A DNA stretch of 12,451 bases from an uncultured Eubacterium sp. (GTDB taxonomy: Bacteria; Bacillota; Clostridia; Lachnospirales; Lachnospiraceae): positions 1 through 12,451 of the forward strand of contig CANPET010000027.1 in NCBI GenBank assembly GCA_947573465.1, written 5' to 3'. The position numbers were made by a program, and so were the translations under genes. Positions 1 through 7,318 of this stretch are shown piece by piece. The first letter of the stretch is position 1; every line of letters begins with the position of its first letter. Below the pieces are notes generated by a model. That model did no database searches and had not been told where the DNA came from. It saw only the letters and a program-made list of their open reading frames with translations.

Positions 1-1779
1 ATTTAAGTAACCATCGTAACTATCATATATATTTAGAGATCCAGATACATTTCCTGTCGCTCTTGCCTCATCTGCTGTGGTGCACTCATGCTCACCTGCA
101 GTATACAGCTTATCCATTCCCCATCCCGTATTCACACCTGTTTTATCTATAGAATACTGATTGTATGCTAAATCACTATAATTAGCATCAATAGATTTTC
201 TAAGTGTCTTTACGACTGTATCAATCGTTCCACCATCTGCGACCAGTTTATTAATCTCTGGAAGAACTTCATTAAATCTTTCTGTTACTCTTGCTGCAAA
301 CTCTTTATTCTTCATTAATGCACCAAACCAAGGATTGTCCTGAGCATGCATGTCATTATCAGGATTTGCCGCTGCACCATCTGCATTACCACTGGATAAA
401 TCCAAATCCCACAGCGGACCTGCATATAACTTTTCTGTACCATCTGCTGATTTTTTTATAAAGTAACGCACAGAACTATAACTTACATCTGTAATTCGGA
501 ACAATTCTGCTGTGATATAATAATTAACAAAAGAATCAACGTCAATCAATTCTGAGATTTCATCTAATGTTCCATCGCCGCCATTCTGTATTTTTGTTTC
601 TAAATTATTTAAATAATTCAAAGCATATGTCTTCTTTGCTGCATATGTCTCGTTAAATTCCAACCATTCCTGATGGTCTTCATTGTTCGGATCAGCTGCT
701 GCTGTACCCGGTCCCTCTGGTTCATTAATAGTAAATCCCATATTCATCAATGTAGTATGTGCATCTAAATGTGCATCTTTTCCTGCATCTCTGTCTGTCA
801 TATCTAATTCCAAAAGGATATCATGATTGTTCGGATTTTCTGCATCAATATCCACACGTGTAGAACCCGCTTCTACGGATTCCAGCAAGAGATATGCTCC
901 CATATAATGTCCATCCAGATAGAAATCGAATGGTTCACATTCACTCGTATACTGATACTGCTGGTTTGCTTCCATAACTTTATGATGGAACTGTACACCA
1001 ATCTGATTTCTAATCAACGCCTTATCAAATGTATTTGCCAAAAGACTCCATTTTTTTGCCTTTCCAAATCCAAATACATTGGTCTTGCTGTCAAACTTAA
1101 TGTTAAATGGTTTCTTCTGTCCTGTTGAGGTAGAATTTCCACGAAGTTTAATCGTTCCACTACCCTCAGCATTAATACTGCCATCTGCATTGTAAATAAC
1201 TAAAGAAGATTTTACATCTACTTTATCTCCTGACTTATACAAATTATGATTCCGTGTTTTCTCATCTCGCGTTGTTGTCACAAAAATCTTTGCAATCCCC
1301 GTATCAATATTGTCTGCTTCTCTAGTAGTATATGTAAAATAGTTCACTGTCGAAGCTTTACTTTCAAGAGTTTCTCCCACTCCTGCTGCATTTGTCCGAT
1401 TCAAAACCTGTTTTACTGTAATCTCATAGGTCTCTCCATCTACAAATCCCCAGTCACTAATATCAACTGCAGTACCCGACTTGCTGACTGTCGCTTTCTT
1501 TTCTGTGCCTACGTAAACATCAAAAGTCTTTTTATCTGTACCTACGACTTCATACTTTTCTGCATCAGTATCTTCAAAGACAATTTTGAATCCTCCACTT
1601 CCACTTCTAAAGTCACATAAGTATGCTTTCTTTGGTGTACTAAGTGATGTCACTTCTGTACTGGCAGGAAGACCTGTCACTTCTGCTGCCTCCACTATTT
1701 CCGGCACATAATTAACACTGGCAACAACCATTGCCAGACTTAAAACCATTGCCAGAACTCTTTTAATTCCTTTTTTCAT
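1..1779 (-). CDS. Secreted CotH-family protein (CotH-A), 3' end cut by window edge
   Basis: The frame is open for 593 codons from ATG at 1779 to the window edge with no stop, so the C-terminus is missing. The start has a GGAG ribosome binding site (1787-1790), 7 nt upstream. Residues 1-33 are a Sec signal peptide: basic MKKGIKR, a hydrophobic core, and probable cleavage after VEAA. Residues about 45-150 form a beta-rich domain I cannot name, perhaps Ig/FN3-like. The CotH domain runs from about 162 to at least 560. It shows KLRGNST followed by KKPFNIKF (211-229), KKWSLLAN and RNQIG (242-259), LLELD (322-326), D432 in ITDVSYSS, and WDLDLSSGN (457-465) with D458 and D460. In B. subtilis, CotH is an atypical protein kinase that phosphorylates spore-coat proteins; here the signal peptide places the protein outside the cell. 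It has its own probable promoter and follows a terminator. Family assignment is firm; kinase activity and substrate are inference. Confidence 0.88.
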   Translation of the reverse strand, partial: MKKGIKRVLAMVLSLAMVVASVNYVPEIVEAAEVTGLPASTEVTSLSTPKKAYLCDFRSGSGGFKIVFEDTDAEKYEVVGTDKKTFDVYVGTEKKATVSKSGTAVDISDWGFVDGETYEITVKQVLNRTNAAGVGETLESKASTVNYFTYTTREADNIDTGIAKIFVTTTRDEKTRNHNLYKSGDKVDVKSSLVIYNADGSINAEGSGTIKLRGNSTSTGQKKPFNIKFDSKTNVFGFGKAKKWSLLANTFDKALIRNQIGVQFHHKVMEANQQYQYTSECEPFDFYLDGHYMGAYLLLESVEAGSTRVDIDAENPNNHDILLELDMTDRDAGKDAHLDAHTTLMNMGFTINEPEGPGTAAADPNNEDHQEWLEFNETYAAKKTYALNYLNNLETKIQNGGDGTLDEISELIDVDSFVNYYITAELFRITDVSYSSVRYFIKKSADGTEKLYAGPLWDLDLSSGNADGAAANPDNDMHAQDNPWFGALMKNKEFAARVTERFNEVLPEINKLVADGGTIDTVVKTLRKSIDANYSDLAYNQYSIDKTGVNTGWGMDKLYTAGEHECTTADEARATGNVSGSLNIYDSYDGYLN

Positions 1780-1842
1780 ATTGTCTCTCCTCTTCTAATT
1801 TTTTCCGAACCCGGGAGTTTATGTCCCTTTACTCTAATATTT

Positions 1843-1851
1843 ATTTTATCA
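1843..1851 (-). promoter_or_regulatory. Probable extended -10 promoter of CotH-A
   Basis: On the minus strand this reads TGATAAAAT: a TGn extension next to TAAAAT, five of six matches to the consensus -10. No good -35 hexamer lies 17 bp upstream (TACCGA), which fits an extended -10 promoter or an activator-dependent one. The start point would be near 1836, giving a leader of about 57 nt, close to the ~54 nt predicted for GH16-B. A weaker alternative is TTGTAA (1957-1962) with GATAAA (1934-1939) at 17 bp spacing. The leader contains a small hairpin, GGGA and TCCC arms around 7 nt (1813-1827), upstream of the ribosome binding site. Confidence 0.4.
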
Positions 1852-1872
1852 TTATTCTTTTAAAATCGGTAC

Positions 1873-1884
1873 GGTAACGATACC
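1873..1884. promoter_or_regulatory. LacI-type palindrome GGTAACGATACC upstream of CotH-A
   Basis: The 12-bp site GGTAACGATACC is a near-perfect palindrome around a central CG; one symmetric pair mismatches. That geometry is typical of operators of LacI/GalR-family sugar regulators. It sits just upstream of the -35 position of the proposed CotH-A promoter. It is not a good match to the CcpA cre consensus. An overlapping inverted repeat (ATCG at 1865-1868 against CGAT at 1878-1881) and two direct copies of TTTTAAAATCG (1858-1868 and 1921-1931) surround it. No regulator gene is in the window, so the call rests on sequence symmetry and position only. Confidence 0.3.
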
Positions 1885-1983
1885 ATAAAAACACTTTTAG
1901 CCCTTTGACGGACCATCCCTTTTTAAAATCGTTTTTATCTTTCTTTATGCCCAATTTTACAAGATTTTTTTGTGAATAATGCA

Positions 1984-2024
1984 CAAAAAAACAGAGAGCA
2001 ATAAAAATATTTTTACCGCTCTCT
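1984..2024 (-). terminator. Intrinsic terminator after the CotH-B remnant
   Basis: Arms AGAGAGC (1993-1999) and GCTCTCT (2018-2024) pair perfectly. The interior holds the 14-bp palindrome TAAAAATATTTTTA, so the whole can fold as one long stem. In the minus-strand transcript the hairpin is followed by a U-run (A-run 1985-1991 on the plus strand). It lies 6 nt after the stop of the Lys-rich C-terminal fragment, which supports that fragment being the original 3' end of the CotH-B gene. Confidence 0.8.
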
Positions 2025-2030
2025 ATTCCT

Positions 2031-4158
2031 CTATTTCACTTTAACACGTTTGACTTTACTCCAAGCACCATAACGCTTATTCTTACCTGCAATATTCACT
2101 CCGCGTACCTTTACATAAAGTTTTTCAGCTTTCCTAAATTTCTTTATCTTCAATGAAGTTTTTGCCTTTTTCACTAATCTTCTTATAGTTTTCTTCTTTT
2201 TAAACTTTTTCGTTGAAGATATCTTAATCTGATATTTCGTGACATTTTTCAACTTTTTAAATGTCAATTTAATTTTCTCGGCATTCTTCTTTTTTATCGC
2301 CTTTTTGACTTTTCCTTTTGCCACTTTGCCTAATGATGTCTCTGATATGCTGACACGTGTTTTTGTTGTCGGCATTTCTGTAACTTTATCTGTCATTGTA
2401 GCCTTCGAAGTCTCGACCGCTGACGTTGTCTGGTAACGCTTTATATCTCTCTTTTACTCTATTATAGAATGTCTCATTTCTAAATAACTGTTTATACCAG
2501 TTCATGTTCTGGCAATAATATCCTTTATAGCTGACACCATCTACATAATAATCTCTGTAATAGGAAGACTTACAGTTTCCACTGGATAAATCGAAATCCC
2601 AGCAAGGTCCTGCATATATTTTATTATCTTTAATGTAAAATCTTGTAGAACTAAAATTAAAGTCAACGTTCTTAAACAATTCATTTACAATATAGAAGTT
2701 TACAAACGTATCTTCGTCCATATAATTCAGCATTTCATCATAATTCTGATTACGCAATGCTGTCTCAAACCCATTAAGATATTCTTTTACTTGTGCTATT
2801 TTTGTATCAACCTGGGCATCTGTTAAATCATCCCCTTTTTCAGGATCATTTACATCAAAAGTTGTTCCAAGAGTATCTGTTGTAAAATGATCTACATCTG
2901 GTTCATTTCTTGTACCCAGTTCTAAAAGAATATCATTACTTTCTGCATTATATGCATCAATATTAACACGTTCTTTCTTTGCTTCAACAGCTTCTGTAAT
3001 CAGATAATTTCCATTGAACTTTCCATTCAGATACACTTCTACAAATCTATTATCACAAGAATACGGAATTCCAACATCATCTGCAAAATCATGTACCAGA
3101 CTGTTTCTCATCAAAGATTTGTCAAAGGCATTCGCCAGCAGACACCACTTCTTTCCTTTTTCCATTCCCAGAATACTTTGCTTTTTACTTAACTTGATAT
3201 TCCACGGTTTCTTTGGTGCACCTGCAGTAGTATTTCCACGAATCTTAATATTACATCCACTGTCAATAAGGTCTTTGCTGCTTCCGCCATCCTTATCAAT
3301 TACAGTAACTGTAACATCTGCATCTTCATGATATTCACTGGATATATTTTTGTCTGTCTGGATATATATCTGTGCAATCTCTGTATTTGTTCCTTTATTT
3401 TCATCTACAGTAAATTCAGTACTGAGCATGGCAGATTCTTTTCCAGATGCATCTGTATTTGCTACATATAACTTATGTTTGCCGATGCTTAATTGGCTAA
3501 TTTCTTTTGCAGATAAATAATCTCCTGAACCTTTTACCGTTTTTACTTTATTTTCTTTATCATCAATATAAACATTGTATCCTGCTGATTCCGCTGCCTC
3601 AGTAAAATAAATCATATATTTACCAGTATATCTGTAATAATCTCTCACTTTCAAGTTGGACAACACCGGTACAACTTCTCCCTGTGGGTCATTTCCAAAA
3701 AATCCTATTTCATAAATAGAATCACCATAGTTCGTTGTTCTAGCGGTACAATTAATTCGAATGGTACGAACCTGAATTTCTTTTGACAACTTCAAGTTAT
3801 CTGTTCTCTTTCCATGAGTATCTGTCACTTGTATCAGTTCTTGAAAATTGCTGCCATCTGCTGACACTTCAACTGTATACTCTTTCGCAGATGCACCTTC
3901 CCAATAAATAGCAATATCTTTCACAGAATATACATTTCCCAAATCTACTGTTAAGTATTGTGGATCTACTCCATGATCTGATTCCCATCTGCTTCCCACA
4001 TTTCCATCAATTGCTTTGCTTGCCGCATCCTTTTCTGAAGATGCAAATGCTGTTACCCCTTTATATCTGGTATAATTTTTGTAAGATGTCCCATCTATTG
4101 TCAAACTATCCGAACCCTTTCTGTTCTCTATTATAACAATTCCGTTATGTATTTGCAT
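2031..4158 (-). pseudogene. Discoidin-domain CotH gene (CotH-B), broken by frame change and deletion
   Basis: Two frames together make one gene. From ATG 4158, 590 codons run to a stop at 2386. Residues 28-158 are an F5/8-type discoidin (CBM32-like) domain (AIDGNVGSRWESD). Residues 163-252 are FN3-like (GYNVYIDD). The CotH domain starts near 260: KIRGNTT (305-311), KKPWNIKL, KKWCLLANAFDKSLMRN, D499 in NVDFNFSS, and WDFDLSSGN (520-528). Homology to its sisters stops at RYKALPD (571-577). From about 2450 to 2031 the neighbouring frame instead encodes a Thr-rich linker (QTTSAVETSK...) and a Lys-rich FN3-like domain like the end of GH16-A. About 120 or more residues of the CotH C-terminal region seem deleted at the junction, with loss of frame. 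There is no signal peptide, and ATG 4158 has GGG directly against it rather than a spaced ribosome site. A TTG at 4104 with AGAAAGGG upstream is another possible start. A sequencing error could explain the frame break but not the missing region. Confidence 0.75.
4130..4138 (-). promoter_or_regulatory. Extended -10 promoter-like motif at the CotH-B 5' end
   Basis: The minus strand reads TGTTATAAT, a perfect TATAAT (4130-4135) with a TGn extension. There is no convincing -35. It lies inside the ATG 4158 frame, so a transcript from here would begin near 4123 and skip that ATG. The first usable start would then be TTG 4104, with AGAAAGGG about 10 nt upstream. It sits just downstream of the CotH-C terminator, where a promoter for the next unit would be expected. 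It may be the original promoter left next to a damaged 5' end. Confidence 0.4.
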
Positions 4159-4169
4159 CCCTTTTTCAT

Positions 4170-4215
4170 AAAAAAAAAGAGAATAAAAAGGCTTTAAAGA
4201 TCCTTTTTATTCTCT
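4170..4215 (-). terminator. Strong intrinsic terminator after CotH-C
   Basis: A perfect 14-bp inverted repeat, AGAGAATAAAAAGG (4178-4191) with CCTTTTTATTCTCT (4202-4215), encloses a 10-nt loop. On the minus strand it is followed directly by nine Ts (A-run 4170-4178). It lies 39 nt past the CotH-C stop and should end the GH16-B/CotH-C transcript. The stem is AT-rich, so hairpin strength comes from length. The Ts end only 11 nt before ATG 4158 of CotH-B. Confidence 0.9.
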
Positions 4216-4254
4216 ATGTTTTATATCACATGGCTAACTGTTACAAATATAATA

Positions 4255-7200
4255 TTATTTTACAATTGTACTAGTCCAGTCAAAATCTCCTTCTTGATAA
4301 GTACTATCTACTTTTCTTAAGATTTTATTATAAATATAGTCATATGCACTCTTTCTCGGTACTAGATTTTTCTGATATATATAATCTGCTACTTTATAAA
4401 CAGTGTAAGATCTCACATTACTATATACAATTGAACCATCACTTAATTTTGCATACACTCTGATATAATACTTAGATGTATATGCTTCTTTGCTAAGTGT
4501 ATCACTACACTCCATTGTTCTTGCATAATATTCTGCTGTTTCAGATTCTCCCATAACAGCTCCTATCTTTCCTGCCTCTGTTGTCACATATGATTTTACA
4601 AATTCACTCTCTGACCCATAAACCAAGCCATAAATAATACCTAATTCTTCAACTTCTTTTCCTTCCACAACAGGTTCAGCCTGATAAATAGTTCTAAATC
4701 CCATGTTACCATCTATTCCACCATAAGTAGCACTGATCTGATATCCTGTAATATCAATATCCTTACTAATTAGTTCCTCATAATCAGCAGGATTAATTCC
4801 CCACTGGCTGCATATCCATTCATTTCTGTTCTGAAGCCATGTTGTCAGATATTCTATATGCTGATCATATGTATATGTGTTATATGGTGACACTGTACTG
4901 TAACTGTACTGCCAGCCTGTCTGTTCATAAGAATCTGCTACGGATTCACTCCATCCGGCTCCACCCTGTGATGTCTGGGTATAGTTTCTTACTCTGGAAT
5001 TGCCCATAATGTCAATATTTCTTTGTATCTGGCTTTTTCCTAACTGGTTATCTTTATAAATATTCTGTATTCTTGGCTGTACTTCTTTATACTTTTCTAT
5101 TACCTTGTTTCTAAAAGTATCATTTTTCATCAGATAGCCAAACCACTTGTTCACTTCCTGACCTCTGAATCTGTTATAGGTTCTTCCTTCCTCCGCAATA
5201 GAGTTTCCTGATGACAAATCAAAATCCCACAAAGGTCCTGCGTGTATCGTCGGTGCTCCATTTACATCATATGTAATATAAAATTTAACTGATGAATATC
5301 CAAAATCAATCGTCTGGAATAACTCATTTACAACATACATGCTCACAAACGAATCCACATCCATATATTGGAATACTTCATCTGATGACGTGTTCACCAG
5401 TGCATTCTCAAACGTTGTAAGTGTGCTTACCCATTTCTGATATCTGGTTGAAGCCGTATCTACTGTGTCTTCTGTTACAAATCTTACCCCTGTTACCGGT
5501 GCATTATAATACAGACATTCTTCTTCATTCTTGTCATTGTCTTCTAATTCAAACAATAATTCATCTGATGTCTCCCCGTCATCATACACGCATCCGGAAC
5601 GTCCGTTTTCTGCCGGCTCGCTGATAACGTAATTACCCATTAACTTTCCATCAATGTATAACTCTGCATAATGCTCTTCCGGCACTGCAACTCCTCCAAT
5701 TGCTGCTCCGAAATCCATCGCAAGTTTGTTTCTCATCAATGTCTTTTCATATGCATTTGCTAAAAGACACCATTTCTTTCCCTTACTTCTTCCACTCATA
5801 ACTTCTTTCTTGGAATTAAAGGAAATATTATATGCCTTCTTGGCTGCCAGTGATGTTGAATTTCCTCTCAGTTTGATTGTTCCACCATCATTCACTGTGT
5901 TAATCTGTCCGTCACCACTGATAATTGTCAGTGACGCTGGTGTTTTTGTTGCCTTGATAATGTCAGCTCCGCCTTTTGTTCCGTCATTTGTTACGACATA
6001 GATTCGTGATACGTCTGCCGGATCTGATGCAGCGCTTGTTTCCTGCAATACACGCACTTTTGCTGCCTCTGATTTTACTGACTCATTTCCCGCACTATCT
6101 ACAGCTGTTAGATATACCATATGCAGCTGTCCATCTGCTTTAGATGAAAATGCATTTGCATCAATATATTCATCTGATGCAGTTACATTTGCTATTGCTT
6201 GCTGCATATCATCTAAATATACATTGTAAGACACTGCACCTTCCACTGGTGTGAATTTTATCTGATATCCCTTTTGCTGAGCATAGAAATTGTATGCTGC
6301 AACTCCCGTTGGTGCAGTAATAGAACCCGGATTGATTGGATTTGTTTCTTCTGGTGTAGACTCAACCTCCGTAATCTCTTTAACACCTGTAACTACTCCT
6401 TCCGGAACTGCATTATACTCAGTAAGTTTTTTGGATTCAAAATCTAATCTTGCAGCTTCAGCAACTGAGCCTAAATAAATATCATAGTTACCATTGTCTG
6501 TACCCTGAACAGCCTCAAATACATATGTAATTTTAACTTTCTTTCCCGCTTTAAGTTCTACTTCATAACCCTTATCTCTATCAACAAAATCCCAAATATT
6601 AACTCTCTGGAATACTAACTTAATCTTCTTATCAACATTTGAAGATACAACAACCTCTGCAACATATTTCTTACCTTGAACATAGTTTACACCAGTGTTA
6701 TTAAACTCAGCCTGCCAATAATCTCCGCCTGTAATAGCTGGAACTTCCTTAACACCTGAATCATTTACCAAAACTACACCATCTGTGCTTGAAGCCGGTG
6801 TTGTTGTTGCCGGAATAGTCGTAGGTGCATTAGGATCAGGTGTTATTGTTTCACCTTCTACACCTTTTTCATTATATACATAACATGTAGAAACATTACC
6901 AGCATATGTAACTGTAAACTCTGTTACTTTTTGAACAAATGCATTTACATGAATGGCAATTCCTGCTCCCTGAATATCGTAATTTTCTGTTCCTAATGAA
7001 CACTCACTGACTTCATTCGGAAAAGTTACATAAAAACTACTTCCATTTGCGAATCCAGTTTTCTGAATATTAACCAAAGTTCCTTCTGCACTGTAGAACT
7101 TGTATGTATTTGCTAAAGCTCCACCTTCAGCACCATCATCAGCCCATTTAATTGTTGACCAATCTGGCTCTGCCGCTTTTACATCAGTACTTCTATACAC

Positions 7201-7275
7201 TGTAACTGATGTTACTACCATTGCAATTGCACATAAAACTGCAATTACCTTTCTTCCTAATTTACTAAAACTCAT
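4255..7275 (-). CDS. Secreted multidomain CotH-family protein (CotH-C)
   Basis: Complete, 1006 residues, ATG start with AGGAGA about 5 nt upstream. Residues 1-35 are a signal peptide (basic start, hydrophobic 11-24, probable cleavage after VKAA). Residues 40-138 are an unnamed module (NTYKFY, VNIQ, IQGAGIAIHV) also present in GH16-A. A Thr/Pro linker (142-165) follows. Residues 166-285 are beta-rich with CBM4/9 character (YWQAEF, Trp/Asp-rich strands). Residues 320-410 are FN3-like (SYNVYLDD). The CotH domain spans about 422-830: KLRGNST (468-474), KKWCLLAN, LMRNKL, D657 in TIDFGYSS, and WDFDLSSGN (683-691). Residues 842-1006 are a C-terminal domain (GYQIS ... YYARTM ... VADYIYQ ... TIVK) shared with GH16-B. 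B. subtilis CotH is a kinase; this one is about 2.5 times longer because of added modules and would act outside the cell. It lies 43 bp after GH16-B and probably shares its promoter. Substrate unknown. Confidence 0.9.
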   Translation of the reverse strand: MSFSKLGRKVIAVLCAIAMVVTSVTVYRSTDVKAAEPDWSTIKWADDGAEGGALANTYKFYSAEGTLVNIQKTGFANGSSFYVTFPNEVSECSLGTENYDIQGAGIAIHVNAFVQKVTEFTVTYAGNVSTCYVYNEKGVEGETITPDPNAPTTIPATTTPASSTDGVVLVNDSGVKEVPAITGGDYWQAEFNNTGVNYVQGKKYVAEVVVSSNVDKKIKLVFQRVNIWDFVDRDKGYEVELKAGKKVKITYVFEAVQGTDNGNYDIYLGSVAEAARLDFESKKLTEYNAVPEGVVTGVKEITEVESTPEETNPINPGSITAPTGVAAYNFYAQQKGYQIKFTPVEGAVSYNVYLDDMQQAIANVTASDEYIDANAFSSKADGQLHMVYLTAVDSAGNESVKSEAAKVRVLQETSAASDPADVSRIYVVTNDGTKGGADIIKATKTPASLTIISGDGQINTVNDGGTIKLRGNSTSLAAKKAYNISFNSKKEVMSGRSKGKKWCLLANAYEKTLMRNKLAMDFGAAIGGVAVPEEHYAELYIDGKLMGNYVISEPAENGRSGCVYDDGETSDELLFELEDNDKNEEECLYYNAPVTGVRFVTEDTVDTASTRYQKWVSTLTTFENALVNTSSDEVFQYMDVDSFVSMYVVNELFQTIDFGYSSVKFYITYDVNGAPTIHAGPLWDFDLSSGNSIAEEGRTYNRFRGQEVNKWFGYLMKNDTFRNKVIEKYKEVQPRIQNIYKDNQLGKSQIQRNIDIMGNSRVRNYTQTSQGGAGWSESVADSYEQTGWQYSYSTVSPYNTYTYDQHIEYLTTWLQNRNEWICSQWGINPADYEELISKDIDITGYQISATYGGIDGNMGFRTIYQAEPVVEGKEVEELGIIYGLVYGSESEFVKSYVTTEAGKIGAVMGESETAEYYARTMECSDTLSKEAYTSKYYIRVYAKLSDGSIVYSNVRSYTVYKVADYIYQKNLVPRKSAYDYIYNKILRKVDSTYQEGDFDWTSTIVK

Positions 7276-7318
7276 TTTTCTCTCCTATGATATTTTGCTG
7301 GTTTATACTCGACTTTTT

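Noticed and set aside
823..1620. Plus-strand frames of about 100-125 codons opposite CotH-A.
   Set aside because: They lie antisense to a continuous 593-codon coding frame, show Cys/Ile-rich nonsense composition, and have no ribosome sites.
1840..1925. Faint resemblance on the minus strand to the 3' half of a cyclic-di-GMP (GEMM-I) riboswitch (CAAAG, GGGCTAAA, then a GGTA...TACCG hairpin).
   Set aside because: The diagnostic 5' part (GGCAAAC and the GAAA-tetraloop stem) and the ACGCAAAGC core are not there; spacing is also wrong. The palindrome is better explained as an operator.
2031..2396. The 121-codon frame as an independent small Lys-rich protein gene (ribosomal-protein- or histone-like).
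   Set aside because: It has no ribosome binding site at its ATG, its frame extends upstream through a linker-like sequence, and it aligns to the C-terminal domain of GH16-A. It is the displaced end of CotH-B.
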